Below, piece by piece: positions 16,636 through 25,642 of a stretch of DNA of 64,000 nt. The notes beneath the pieces were generated by a model, which was not told where the DNA came from, ran no database searches, and saw only the letters and a program-made list of their open reading frames with translations. The position numbers and the translations under genes are program-made. Where the stretch lies: positions 248,001 to 312,000 of the forward strand of contig NZ_JAJALK010000006.1 of assembly GCF_020523825.1 (NCBI RefSeq), written 5' to 3'. Numbering within the stretch: position 1 is the stretch's first letter; the number at the start of each line of letters is the position of its first letter. The DNA is from Methylobacterium brachiatum (lineage in GTDB: Bacteria; Pseudomonadota; Alphaproteobacteria; Rhizobiales; Beijerinckiaceae).

Positions 16636-17643
16636 TCAGCCCTCCTTCCGCCAAACCTGCCCGTGGTAGACGAAGCGCCGCCCCTCGTTGGCGAGGGCGG
16701 CGAGGCCCTTGAAGGCCGGGTCGTGGACCGTGATGACGCTGGTCGGGATCTGGCGCATCATCTCCTCGAAGGGCGCCTTGCGCTCGAACGCCTCGCGGAA
16801 CCCGCTCTCCTCCAGCACCTTGACGATGCGGGGCGCGATGCCGCCGCCGATATAGACGCCGCTGGTGGCCAGGAATGTGAGGGCGAGGTCGCCGCAGACG
16901 CGGCCGAGCAGGCGCCCGAACAGCTCCAAGGCCTCCGCGGCGTGCGGATCGGAGGCCTTGAGCCCGGCCTCGGTCACCGCCGCCGGATCGATCTTCTCGT
17001 GCGGCTGGCCGGTGCGGACATGCGCCACCGCCGCGTGCAGCCGCGCCAGACCCGGCCCGGACAGCACCGCCTCGACGGTGATCCGCCCCTCGACCCGCTC
17101 CAGCGCATGCCAGACCTTCTCCTCGAAATCGGTCGTCGGGCCGAAATCGGTGTGGCCGGCCTCGGTCGAGACGATGGCGAGGTGGGCCGCGTAGGGCACC
17201 AGGGCCGCCGCCCCGAAGCCGGTGCCGGGTCCGAGCACGACCCGGGCGCCGCCCGGGATCGTCGGACTGGGCCCGACCGGCGTGAGGTCGTGGGGCTCGA
17301 TATCGGCAGCCCCGGCCGCGACCGGCACGTAATCGTTCACCACCACCGCCGAGGAGAGGCCGAAATCCTTCGCGATGCGCTCGCCGCCGATCCGCCAGTC
17401 CGCGTTGGTCAGCTGCGGTTCGGGGCCGTCGACCCGCCCGCCCATCGCCAGGATGGTCGAGCGCGGGGGCGGCAGGGCATCCCCACCCTTGGCCAAAGCC
17501 GCCCTGATGGCGTGGGACGGATCGGGATGCTCGGCCGTCGCCTCGTGCGAGAGAAGCCGAGGCTCCGCGCCCTTCTCGGTGATCAGACCGAAGCGGGCAT
17601 TCGTGCCACCGATGTCACCGATCAGAACCGGAAACTCGAACAT
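16636..17643 (-). CDS. glk: Glucokinase
   Basis: 335-aa ROK-independent bacterial glucokinase (Glk family), phosphorylating glucose with ATP. Phosphate-binding loop GDIGGTNARFG is at 9-19, catalytic Asp104 in VVNDY, and glucose-binding Glu161 and His164 in EAGHTDF; GPGTGFG lies at 138-144. Length is slightly above the usual 320. The neighbour on the same strand upstream is otsB (132-base gap), giving a small sugar-metabolism pair, though separate promoters are possible. Confidence 0.93.
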   Translation of the reverse strand: MFEFPVLIGDIGGTNARFGLITEKGAEPRLLSHEATAEHPDPSHAIRAALAKGGDALPPPRSTILAMGGRVDGPEPQLTNADWRIGGERIAKDFGLSSAVVVNDYVPVAAGAADIEPHDLTPVGPSPTIPGGARVVLGPGTGFGAAALVPYAAHLAIVSTEAGHTDFGPTTDFEEKVWHALERVEGRITVEAVLSGPGLARLHAAVAHVRTGQPHEKIDPAAVTEAGLKASDPHAAEALELFGRLLGRVCGDLALTFLATSGVYIGGGIAPRIVKVLEESGFREAFERKAPFEEMMRQIPTSVITVHDPAFKGLAALANEGRRFVYHGQVWRKEG

Positions 17644-17775
17644 CGACGAAAGGCCTTTTCCTGAGCGGGCTTCTGTGTGTGCAGCATCGTATTCCGAACA
17701 CCGGCAACCACCGTTCGGGATGATGCCCCAGGCAGGTCGCGTGCCGACCGGCGTTCCACGAAGGATAGGGCGGGC

Positions 17776-18519
17776 TCAGGCCGGCGGCAGGGCCTCGGGA
17801 TCGATCCTTCCCCCCTCGGCCCACATTCGCACCAGGGCGCGGACGGCGGCCGGATCGGGCAGGCGCCGGCTCGCCACGGTGTCGCCGTCGCCGACCCGGA
17901 CGGCGATGCCGCCATCCTCGTTCACCGACGCGAACGCGATCTCGTCCGTGCGATCGTCGCCGAAGAAAACCGGCCGGCGCCCGGCATAGGGAGGCTGTTC
18001 CAGGAAGGCGCGGATCGCGTGGGCCTTGGTCGCCTGCGCCGGCACGATCTCGCCCACCGCCTTGCCGAGCTGGAGCCGATAGGCGCTCCCGAGGGCCTCG
18101 GCCGCGTCCTTGACCAGCGCCTCGGCCCGAGCGGCGTCCTCGGCGTTCGCGAGGCGCCAATGCACCGCCACCGAGGCGCCCTTGTCCTCGATGAGCACGT
18201 CGGCCAGCGGCCGGCTCTCGGCATGCAGGCGCTCGACCTGCCGACGCAGTGCGGGATGATCCTCCGCGCCGCCGCCCGACAAAGCCCCGCCGACCCGGCG
18301 CTCGACGCCGTGCAGCCCGGCCGCGTCGAGGCGGGCAGGCGCCAGAAATCCGTCGATCACCGAGACCGGCCGGCCGGTGACGATGGCCAGCGCCCCACCG
18401 AGCCGGTCGCGCAGCCGCTCGAGGTCTGCGACCAAACCGGGCTCGACCTGCACCGCGTCCGGCCGCGGGGCGATCTCCGCGAGGGTTCCGTCGAAGTCGA
18501 GGAAGAGGGCTATATCCAT
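17776..18519 (-). CDS. otsB: Trehalose-6-phosphate phosphatase
   Basis: 247-aa HAD-superfamily phosphatase. Motif I is DFDGTLAE (nucleophile Asp8, general acid Asp10), motif II VTGRPV near residue 48, and motif IV FFGDDRTDE near residue 190. It dephosphorylates trehalose-6-phosphate to trehalose, an osmoprotectant and stress protectant. Its usual partner otsA is not adjacent within the window. It precedes glk on the same strand. Confidence 0.92.
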   Translation of the reverse strand: MDIALFLDFDGTLAEIAPRPDAVQVEPGLVADLERLRDRLGGALAIVTGRPVSVIDGFLAPARLDAAGLHGVERRVGGALSGGGAEDHPALRRQVERLHAESRPLADVLIEDKGASVAVHWRLANAEDAARAEALVKDAAEALGSAYRLQLGKAVGEIVPAQATKAHAIRAFLEQPPYAGRRPVFFGDDRTDEIAFASVNEDGGIAVRVGDGDTVASRRLPDPAAVRALVRMWAEGGRIDPEALPPA

Positions 18520-18638
18520 CGCGGTCTGTCCCGGGCCGTGACTCTCGGGGGCCGGGCTACCACGCGACGATTGTTCGCGGAACGGCGCCCGGCATCAACC
18601 TAGCGTTCATTGTGGATACGATATACGCCGGCTTCATA

Positions 18639-19148
18639 ATGGCCCGCCCGCTCGCACGCCCCGTCCCCGAACCGACCCAGCCCGGCCAAGAGAGTGTCTG
18701 GGACTATCCGCGGCCGCCCAGGCTGGAGCGCGTCGCCGAAACGCTGCGGGTGATCCTCGGTGGCGCGGTGATCGCGGAATCGAAAGCCGGCTACCGGGTT
18801 CTGGAGACCGCCCATCCCCCGACCTACTACCTGCCGCCGGGCGACGTGAGCGCCGGCGTCCTCTCGGGGCCGCGGCGCGGCGGCATCTGCGAATGGAAGG
18901 GCCAGGCCGTGCTGTTCGATGTGCATGGCGGCGACCGGCTGGCGCCCAGCGCCGCCTGGTCCTATCCGGAGCCGACGCAGGGCTTCGACGCCATCGCGGG
19001 CTATGTCGCGTTCTACGCGCTGCCGATGGATGCCTGCTTCGTCGGCGCCGCGCGGGTCACGCCCCAGCCCGGCACCTTCTACGGCGGCTGGATCACGCCC
19101 GGGATTGTCGGCCCGTTCAAGGGCGGCCCCGGCACGATGGGCTGGTAA
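18639..19148 (+). CDS. DUF427-domain protein
   Basis: 169 aa from ATG 18639 (a GTG nine codons upstream is possible). It contains the DUF427 core: the paired segments RVILGGAVIAESKAGYRVLET and the repeated-looking Tyr/Trp-rich blocks PTYYLPPGDV, GICEWKGQA and AAWSYPEPT, ending in GGWITPGIVGPFKG. The structure of this family is a small beta-barrel; its biochemical role is unknown. It starts 119 bases from the divergent otsB and is followed 58 bases later by a serine hydrolase gene. Confidence 0.85.
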   Translation: MARPLARPVPEPTQPGQESVWDYPRPPRLERVAETLRVILGGAVIAESKAGYRVLETAHPPTYYLPPGDVSAGVLSGPRRGGICEWKGQAVLFDVHGGDRLAPSAAWSYPEPTQGFDAIAGYVAFYALPMDACFVGAARVTPQPGTFYGGWITPGIVGPFKGGPGTMGW

Positions 19149-19206
19149 CGCCGCGCCTGCGCACTCTATCGTCCCGGATCGAGCCTTGCCGGCCGAAGGA
19201 GACGCT

Positions 19207-20430
19207 ATGAGCGCGCTGACCGAGATCGACCCGACGGGCGCGGGGTTCAACCCGGACGCGCTCGCGCGGATCGCGCCCTGGATGGACCGACTTGTGGCGG
19301 AGGGCCGGCTTGCCGGCCTGTCGGTCACGGTGGCGCGCAGGGGCCGTGTGGCCTTCGCCCGCGCCTGCGGGCAGGCCGACCTCGCCCGGGGCACGCCGTT
19401 CACCCTGGATACGGTGGCCCGGATCTACTCCATGACCAAGCCGCTCACCTCGGTGGCGGTCATGCAGCTCTATGAGCAGGGCCGGTTCCAGCTCGACGAT
19501 CCGATCGCGCGGGTGCTGCCGGACTTCGCCGAGATGCGGGTGGCCGTGGGTGGCAACCGGGCGAAGATCGAGACCGAGCCGGCGCGCCGGGGCATCACCG
19601 TGCGCGACCTCCTCACCCACACGGCCGGGCTGACCTACGGCTTCATGGAGGCGACCCTCGTCGACGCGCAGTATCGCGAGCACGGGATCGACTTCCTGGC
19701 CCGCGAGGGCAGCCTCGCCGAGATGACCCGCCGGCTCGCGGCGCTGCCCCTGCTCGCGCAACCCGGCAGCGCCTGGAATTACAGCGTCGCCACCGACGTG
19801 CTCGGCCAGTACGTGGCGGCGCTCACCGGCCGGCCCTTCGACCAGTACCTGCGCGAAGAGGTCATCGCGCCCCTCGGCATGGTCGACACCGACTTCCAGG
19901 TCCGGCCGGAGCTCATGCCGCGCTTCTGCGCGACCTACACGTATGACCGGGCGCGGCAGCTCAAGCTGTTCGACGATTCCGTGGAGACCAGCTTCGCGCG
20001 GCCTCCGGCCATCGCCTCCGGCGGCGGCGGCCTCGTCTCGACGGCGGCCGACTACCAGCGCTTCTGCCGGATGATCCTCAACGGCGGCACGCTCGACGGC
20101 AACCGGCTGCTCGGCCGCAAGACCGTCGCGCTGATGCTGGCGAACCACCTGACGGGGGATCTCGCTTCCATGGGCACGCCGCGCTTCGCCGAGACCTCCT
20201 ACACCGGGATCGGCTTCGGCCTCGGCTTCTCGGTGATGCTCGACCCGGCCCGGGCCCAGATCCTCGGCACGCCCGGCGAGGTCGCCTGGGGCGGCCTGGC
20301 CTCGACGGCCTTCTGGATCGATCCGGCCGAGGATCTCTCGGTCGTGCTCATGACGCAGCTCGTGCCGTCCTCGGCGCTGCCGATCCGGCGCGAGCTGCGC
20401 GTCCTGACCTACGCGGCCCTCGACGATTGA
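19207..20430 (+). CDS. Serine hydrolase, class C beta-lactamase/esterase family
   Basis: 407 aa. The catalytic SxxK is Ser75-Met-Thr-Lys78, and Tyr192-Ser-Val corresponds to the YxN tyrosine. There is no signal peptide, so it is likely a cytoplasmic esterase or amide hydrolase of the EstB/AmpC-like group rather than a true beta-lactamase. The ATG at 19207 follows AAGGAGA five bases upstream; the longer upstream frame overlaps the DUF427 gene and is not coding. The EAELM-type C-terminal part (WGGLASTAFWIDP) matches this family's third active-site region. Confidence 0.85.
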   Translation: MSALTEIDPTGAGFNPDALARIAPWMDRLVAEGRLAGLSVTVARRGRVAFARACGQADLARGTPFTLDTVARIYSMTKPLTSVAVMQLYEQGRFQLDDPIARVLPDFAEMRVAVGGNRAKIETEPARRGITVRDLLTHTAGLTYGFMEATLVDAQYREHGIDFLAREGSLAEMTRRLAALPLLAQPGSAWNYSVATDVLGQYVAALTGRPFDQYLREEVIAPLGMVDTDFQVRPELMPRFCATYTYDRARQLKLFDDSVETSFARPPAIASGGGGLVSTAADYQRFCRMILNGGTLDGNRLLGRKTVALMLANHLTGDLASMGTPRFAETSYTGIGFGLGFSVMLDPARAQILGTPGEVAWGGLASTAFWIDPAEDLSVVLMTQLVPSSALPIRRELRVLTYAALDD

Positions 20431-20446
20431 GGGCCGCCGTCCCGGC

Positions 20447-21061
20447 TCATTGCGCGGCGGGGGCGTCCGCGGCGGCCGGCTTCGGCGCCGCCTTGGCGCC
20501 CGCCTTGGCGGTGGGCTTGGGCGACCCGGTGGCGAATTCCGGGTCGCTGCGCGGGCCGTTCGGGCCGTTGGTCGGGCCGGCGAGCTGGCCGGGGGCGAGG
20601 TCGACGACCTTGTTCCAGGTCTGCGACTTGCACAGGAAGGCGATCAGGCAGCCCCGCACGGTCAGCTCGTTGGGGGCATCCGTCCATATCGTGACGTCGT
20701 AGGACTTGCCGTCCTCGGAATTGTAGATCTTGCCCTCGTAATGGGCGTCGGCATTCGGCTTCAGGCCCATGATCAGCTGGTGGCCGAGCGAGGGGCGCGC
20801 CTGCTTCTTCGGATCGGGATTCTTGAAGTCGACCCGCGGCTCGCCCTTGTCGTTGAGCGGGACCTTCAGCCAGACCACGTAGCCGCACAGCCGGTCGTTG
20901 GCGGGCCCGCACTTCTCGAGGCGGACGCGGGCGCGGCCATCCTCGGTCAGGTAGGTGCCGCTGGGGTCGGCCGGGGCCGCCGCATGCGCCGGAGCCGACA
21001 GCGCGGCCAGCGCCAGGGCCGCGAGCGGCGCGAACCGCCGACCGATCGAAGACATCGTCAT
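20447..21061 (-). CDS. Exported DUF2147 protein
   Basis: 204 aa with a clear signal peptide (residues 1-27, ending AHAAA). The mature part has the DUF2147 layout: PSGTYLTEDGRARVRLEKCG, LCGYVVWLK, and the block LIMGLKPNADAHYEGKIYNSEDGKSYDVTIW, with a final RGCLIAFLCKSQTW. Proteins of this kind are periplasmic beta-rich domains of unknown function. The last 40 residues are an Ala/Lys/Pro-rich tail. It is convergent with the hydrolase gene. Confidence 0.85.
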   Translation of the reverse strand: MTMSSIGRRFAPLAALALAALSAPAHAAAPADPSGTYLTEDGRARVRLEKCGPANDRLCGYVVWLKVPLNDKGEPRVDFKNPDPKKQARPSLGHQLIMGLKPNADAHYEGKIYNSEDGKSYDVTIWTDAPNELTVRGCLIAFLCKSQTWNKVVDLAPGQLAGPTNGPNGPRSDPEFATGSPKPTAKAGAKAAPKPAAADAPAAQ

Positions 21062-21272
21062 ACCCGAACTCCCCTGCCTCGCGAGCCCTGGGGGCCAGGA
21101 CCGCCCGCCATGCGGAAGGCCCCCTCGCTCGCGTCATCGCGCTCTCGCCGGGTCGACAACCCGGCGGCTTGCGCGTCCTGCCCGCCGTCTCTCGCGCGAA
21201 GTTGTCCGCATCATGACGGCGCAGCCTAGGGCTGAGAGGTATTGGATAGTCTTCGTTGCGGCGCCTGGCGGT

Positions 21273-21803
21273 TCAGAGGCGCGTCGGCCTCGTGCTCCGG
21301 CCGGGTCCGAGCGCGCGCTGCATCAGGGTGACGTCGAGCCAGCGTTCGTGCTTGTAACCCACGCCGACCAGGGTGCCGACCGGCGTGAAGCCGAGGCCGG
21401 CATGCAACGCGACGGAGGCCGCCATATCGCTCTGCGCGATGACCGCGATCATCGCCCGGGCGCCGATCCGCTCGGCTTCGGCGATCAAGGCCGTGAGCAA
21501 GGCCCGCCCGACGCCCGCGCTCCGGGCCGCGCGCGCCACGTAGATCGAATCCTCGACGGTCGATCGGTAGGCCGCGCGCTGGTGATAGGGTCCGGCATAG
21601 GCGTAGCCGGCAACCGCACCGTTCCCGACGGACACGAGATACGGGAAGCCGCCCTCCCGCAGGAGCGCGAAGCGGCGGGCCATCTCCGCGACGCCCGGCG
21701 GCTCCAGCTCGAAGCTCACCGTACTGGTGCGGACGGCCTCGTCGTAGATGGCTGCGATGGCCGGGATGTCGGCCTCGGTGGCGGGACGAATCGTGTGGGT
21801 CAC
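21273..21803 (-). CDS. GNAT N-acetyltransferase, phosphinothricin-acetyltransferase-like
   Basis: 176 aa. The acetyl-CoA motif reads RSAGVGRALL (about residues 93-102), and the opening IRPATEADIPAIAAIYDEAV and the tail GFTPVGTLVGVGYKHERWLDV are those of the Pat/YwnH/MddA group, which N-acetylate methionine derivatives or phosphinothricin-like amino acids. The real substrate is unknown; detoxification of methionine sulfone or sulfoximine is common in this group. Confidence 0.85.
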   Translation of the reverse strand: MTHTIRPATEADIPAIAAIYDEAVRTSTVSFELEPPGVAEMARRFALLREGGFPYLVSVGNGAVAGYAYAGPYHQRAAYRSTVEDSIYVARAARSAGVGRALLTALIAEAERIGARAMIAVIAQSDMAASVALHAGLGFTPVGTLVGVGYKHERWLDVTLMQRALGPGRSTRPTRL

Positions 21804-21957
21804 GGCGCGAGCATACGTGCGCCGGCCCGAACGGCAATGCGCGCGACCACCCCGTGGGGCCGGGTGATCGCGCGCATTTCGAGATGGATCGATCGCCGGG
21901 CCGGACGGCGCGGGGATGGACGCTCGGCCTTCCCGCGATCGACGTGCCCGGGTCCGA

Positions 21958-22167
21958 TTACTCGGCGGCGGTCATCTCGGCGGTGAAGTGGCCGCACCAA
22001 TCCTGGGACGCGACCACCGGCCACAGACCCTTCGACTGCGGGGCCGGCTGGCTGACCGGCGGGTTGAAGCGGCAGAGACCCTCGTCGCCCTGCGCCTGGG
22101 CGCCGTTGAGCTTGTGATCGTCGAAGAAGCGGCAGCTCTCGCAGGCGGCGTTCGCGGTACCGGTCAT
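21958..22167 (-). CDS. Small four-cysteine protein of unknown function
   Basis: 69 aa. Four Cys are laid out as CESC (residues 9-12), GLC (about 32) and DWC (about 56), with CRFF, CRFNPP and WCGHF around them, which suggests one bound zinc or iron-sulfur centre. The rest is soluble and neutral. ATG is preceded by a GGAGAGA Shine-Dalgarno (the 5' leader contains CGACGGAGAGAT). I do not recognise a named family. It stands alone between two unrelated genes. Confidence 0.65.
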   Translation of the reverse strand: MTGTANAACESCRFFDDHKLNGAQAQGDEGLCRFNPPVSQPAPQSKGLWPVVASQDWCGHFTAEMTAAE

Positions 22168-22352
22168 CGTATCTCTCCGTCGTCGTGAAGGCTTCGGAGG
22201 CGACCGAAGGCTGGCCGCCTGCTCACAGTTGTTAATTAGAACAACTCCAATGAAGGGTCAAGGGTTCGGCCCGATGCGGCCCCGTCCCCGATCCCTGATC
22301 GGCCTCGGTCGGTCTCGGTCGGTCTCGGCCGGCGAAACACCGGCTCCCAAAA

Positions 22353-22391
22353 CGCGTGAAGCCGGGCCCCGATCGGGGACCCGGCTTCACG
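22353..22391 (-). terminator. Probable intrinsic terminator for the small gly-rich gene
   Basis: Perfect 12-base arms (22355-22366 and 22380-22391) with a self-complementary inner loop; on the minus strand the stem is followed by CGCGTTTTGGG. It lies 68 bases beyond the stop of the gene at 22459-22659. Confidence 0.65.
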
Positions 22392-22458
22392 AGGCCGTGC
22401 GTCGTCTCGGATGGCCGCCGCGCCGGATGCGGCGCGAGCGGTGGACCGGACGGCGCGA

Positions 22459-22659
22459 TCAGCCCTGCTTGTCCTTCTTGTTGGCCCGGTGATGACCCAC
22501 GGCGCAGCCGGCGGCGGCGCCCATCTTGCCGTGCCCGGCCATGTGACCGGCGACACCGCCGACCACCGCCCCCTTGAGACAGCCCTTCGCCTCGGCGGGC
22601 GCGCCGACGACGAGAGCGCCGATGGTCAGCGCGGAGGCCAGTGCGATCCGATAGGTCAT
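22459..22659 (-). CDS. Small exported glycine-zipper-like protein
   Basis: 66 aa from ATG 22659. It starts with a signal peptide (MTYRIALASALTIGALVVG, cleavage after APAEA) and then has a Gly-rich stretch, GAVVGGVAGHMAGHGKMGAAAGCAVGHH, of glycine-zipper type, ending in a Lys/Asp/Asn-rich tail. Likely an envelope-associated small protein. A strong hairpin terminator follows. The 16 extra codons upstream look like leader rather than protein. Confidence 0.7.
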   Translation of the reverse strand: MTYRIALASALTIGALVVGAPAEAKGCLKGAVVGGVAGHMAGHGKMGAAAGCAVGHHRANKKDKQG

Positions 22660-22811
22660 CGTGTTCACTCCATTCGTGTCCCTGCAAACGGCTGCACGAC
22701 CCGACACGTTCCCCCGGCGCTCCGCCCCCGCACCGCAGGGTGCGGCGACGCCGGGGTGGCGCCGGGCCGTGGGATCCCGCCGGCATCCGCATCCCGATCG
22801 ATCGCGTGACT

Positions 22812-23915
22812 CTAGCGGGCGAGCCCGGTGACCAGCCGGATCAGATCCGATTGCCGGGTCGCGCCGGTCTTGGCGAAGATCGCCTTCAGCTGCGACCGCG
22901 CGGTGGCGGCGGTGATCGCGAAGCGGCTCGCCGCCTCGGCCAGGGTGAGGCCGCCGGACAGGGTCTGGGCGAGGCGCGCTTCCGCGGGGGTCAGGCGATA
23001 CGCGGTCTGAAGGATGGTGGCCGCGGGGACCGGCGCGCTCCCTGGAACGCTGGCGATCAGCAGGGTGCTTGCGCCCGCGAACAGGCCGCGGGTCGGGCCG
23101 ACGAGCGGCACGACATGGATGGCGATCGGCGCGGCGTCCCGGCGCGCCACCACGATCGCGGAGATCGGCGCCCGGCCGGATGGTCGCGACAGCGCCTCGA
23201 GCTGCCGTGCGGCCTCACCCTCCTCGACGGCGAGGCGTCCGCCCGCGAGCTTCAGGTCGGCACCGAACAGGGCCCCGAACGCAGCGTTCCAGCGCAGGGC
23301 GCGGCCCTCGGAATCGAGGATCATGGCGGCGCGCGCGATCACGTCGAAGGCCTCGGCCAGTCCGGCGAGCCGCGCCTGTTCGATCATCGCGGTGAGGAGA
23401 CCTGCGCGCCGCAGCAGCGGCGACAGGGTGGCGAGGCGCGCCTGCTCGTGCGGTTCGTACAGACCCTGCGCCACCGTCCTCTGGAGCGCCAGGCACCAGA
23501 GCCGCCCCTTCACCTCGAAGCCGACCCCGGCGAACCAGCGCAGGCCGCTGGAGGCGAGCAGGTCCTGATAGAACGGCAGCCGCGCGATCTCGTCGGGTGT
23601 GGTGAAGTCCTGGTCGACCGCGATGCCCCGGGCGCGCATCATCGGCAGGCCGCGGAACCGATGATCCTCCCGGTGCCAGCCTTCCTCGAAATAGCGCTTC
23701 GACGACTCGGCGAGCGACGCCGTGGTGAGCGCATTCAGCGCCGTCCGGTCGGTCCGCAGAAGCAGCGCGCCTTCGCTTCCGGAGGCCAGCGAGACCCGCT
23801 CGATCAGGTCCGGCCAGCGCGCCGGATCGACCACCGCCTCCTCCAGATCCTCCTGAAAGCCCGCCTCCAGGTCGTCGTGGAGGCGGGCGAACAGCGCGGG
23901 ATTCAGGCCGGGCAT
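22812..23915 (-). CDS. LuxR-type HTH transcriptional regulator
   Basis: 367 aa. The C-terminal 60 residues (about 308-362) form a LuxR/FixJ helix-turn-helix: LTPAEARLAQTLSGGLTLAEAA, then TARSQLKAIFAKTGATRQSDL. The central part resembles a PAS-like sensor (ALRWNAAFGALFG near 205-230); the N-terminal 180 residues are a helical/alpha-beta domain of no clear type. No receiver domain is present, so it is probably a ligand- or redox-sensing regulator. It is divergent from the exopolysaccharide cluster across a 554-base gap and is a candidate regulator of it (inference). Confidence 0.8.
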   Translation of the reverse strand: MPGLNPALFARLHDDLEAGFQEDLEEAVVDPARWPDLIERVSLASGSEGALLLRTDRTALNALTTASLAESSKRYFEEGWHREDHRFRGLPMMRARGIAVDQDFTTPDEIARLPFYQDLLASSGLRWFAGVGFEVKGRLWCLALQRTVAQGLYEPHEQARLATLSPLLRRAGLLTAMIEQARLAGLAEAFDVIARAAMILDSEGRALRWNAAFGALFGADLKLAGGRLAVEEGEAARQLEALSRPSGRAPISAIVVARRDAAPIAIHVVPLVGPTRGLFAGASTLLIASVPGSAPVPAATILQTAYRLTPAEARLAQTLSGGLTLAEAASRFAITAATARSQLKAIFAKTGATRQSDLIRLVTGLAR

Positions 23916-24469
23916 GGCGCTCGACTCCGGGCCGGCGGATACCGGCGATCAGGACCGCATCGCCCCGGCCTCATCAGCATATCGGCGGCGATTCGCTCGA
24001 TACCCCAGCTAATCAAACCATCAATCGCAAGCAAGCACTTGAAGAGCTAGCGCTGTAGATTGCGAAACCCGCGCGATCGACAGTTCACCGCAAAATCCGC
24101 GGCTGCGTCGAATGTTGATTTCGGCGCAGCGGCATTCCGCGCGCGAGCCGCCCGTCAGCGAGATCCGCGACGCTTTGGCGGAGCGGTTTCTGGAGGCGCG
24201 GCGGGGGCGCAACCGCAATCGCTATTCTGGGGGTTGTGCGGGCATCGCCGAAGCGACGTCGCGGCGCCCGATGCGGTCCCTCCGGCTGCGGCAGCCGCGC
24301 TCTGCGACTCCGCATTTTGCCACAGGGCCGCCTTCACAACTTCTGATAGAGTTCTGGCGGGCCGGGTTCAAGCGTCGTTAACCAAACCCGTCGATTGTAT
24401 CGCTCTGCGCGGTTCGATCACGGGTTGTCATCGGACGGGCGCAGTCGAGCATGGTGCGGCTGAAGGTCG
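23916..24469. promoter_or_regulatory. Long divergent intergenic region before the exopolysaccharide cluster
   Basis: 554 bases lacking a believable gene; the small open frames on both strands are Arg-rich and overlap each other. The part at 23985-24065 is distinctly AT-richer (TAATCAAACCATCAATCGC), and another AT-rich patch lies at 24340-24400. It presumably holds promoters for the LuxR-type gene and for the export lipoprotein gene. No exact promoter is assigned. Confidence 0.4.
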
Positions 24470-25642
24470 ATGGCGTTTTTCCTGTCTGCGTTCCTTGCCG
24501 CGGCGACCCGGCGCGTCTCCCGGGCATCCAGCATCGCGGATCATCCGCGAGGTCGCACCGCCGCGCTGGCGGTCCTGACCTGCGCCCCGTTGCTGACCGG
24601 GTGCATGTCCGGCAAGCCGCCTTCATCCGCGCGGTCCGGCCCGGACGTGACGCAGACCGGCTCGATCCCCGACGGTCTCCCGCCCGCGGTGGTGGCGGCC
24701 GCCCAGGAGGAGGTCGGGCGCACCATGCGCCTGGGCCTGGCCAATTACCGGCTCAATGTCGGCGACAACCTCGAAGTGTCGTTCCTGATCGACTCGAGCG
24801 TGGTCCAGCCGACCTACCGGCTCAACCCGAGCGACGAATTCGACGTCGATTTCCGCACCCACCCGGAATACAACCGTACGGTGCTGGTGCGCCCGGACGG
24901 CCGGATCTCGCTGCCGGGCAAGAACGGCATCAAGGTCGCCGGACTGTCGCCCGAGGCTGCGGCCGCGCTGATCAAGAGCACCTACGACGACGTGCTGATC
25001 GACCCGGTCGTCACGATCATGCTGCGCAAGTTCCGCACCGTGACCGATGATTTCCGCGAGCTCACCCAGCGAGCCGATATGGGCCGCGTGAAGGTGCTGG
25101 CGATCGAGCCGGACGGCAAGATCAACCTGCCGATGGTGCCCCCCGTCCAGGCCGCCGGCAAGACCGTAGCTGAGCTCGCCGGCAACCTCACGGCGGCCTA
25201 CCACCGTCAGCTCGCCACGGTGAGCACGAGCGTGCGGCTCGCGAGCCTGGTTCCGGCCAACACCATGGTGTTCGGCGAGGTCCGGGCTCCGGGTCCCGTC
25301 ACCCTCCAGGGCGCCCGCACCCTGGCGCAAGTCCTGGGCTCGGCCGGCGGCATCCTGCCGACCGCCGCGGGCGACGCCGTGCGGATCATCCGGTTCGACG
25401 CCGAAGCCGCGGGCAGCGTCCGCATCGTCGATATCGGCCAGCCGGGCCTCGCCGACACGATCATCGTGCCGCCGAACGCCACGGTCTACGTGCCGCCGTC
25501 GCTGCTGGCCAAGACCGCCCGCGCCGTCGACCTCGTGGTCCGCCAGATCCTGCTCTTCAACGGCACCGGCTTCGGGGTGAACTACATCACCGGCCCGTCC
25601 GCCAACACCTCCACCAGCGCCACCGTGAGGTCCGGGACGTGA
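24470..25642 (+). CDS. Outer-membrane polysaccharide export lipoprotein (Wza/GumB-like)
   Basis: 390 aa. The export signal ends in the lipobox LLTGC, giving a lipidated Cys45. Then come a Poly_export domain (YRLNPSDEFDVDFRTHPEYNRTVLVRPDGRISLP, about 105-145) and SLBB-type repeats (VFGEVRAPGPVTLQGARTLAQVLGSAGG near 265). The protein would form the outer-membrane export channel for polysaccharide, working with the Wzc-like protein encoded next, whose start overlaps its stop (GTGA at 25639). The first gene of the cluster. Confidence 0.9.
   Translation: MAFFLSAFLAAATRRVSRASSIADHPRGRTAALAVLTCAPLLTGCMSGKPPSSARSGPDVTQTGSIPDGLPPAVVAAAQEEVGRTMRLGLANYRLNVGDNLEVSFLIDSSVVQPTYRLNPSDEFDVDFRTHPEYNRTVLVRPDGRISLPGKNGIKVAGLSPEAAAALIKSTYDDVLIDPVVTIMLRKFRTVTDDFRELTQRADMGRVKVLAIEPDGKINLPMVPPVQAAGKTVAELAGNLTAAYHRQLATVSTSVRLASLVPANTMVFGEVRAPGPVTLQGARTLAQVLGSAGGILPTAAGDAVRIIRFDAEAAGSVRIVDIGQPGLADTIIVPPNATVYVPPSLLAKTARAVDLVVRQILLFNGTGFGVNYITGPSANTSTSATVRSGT

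Noticed and set aside
20447..21061. DUF2147 protein as a lipoprotein
   Set aside because: The signal peptide lacks a lipobox Cys at the cleavage site, so it is more likely a soluble periplasmic protein.
24060..24578. 172-residue frame before the export gene
   Set aside because: Low-complexity Arg/Ala-rich composition, overlaps several other frames, no ribosome site or family.
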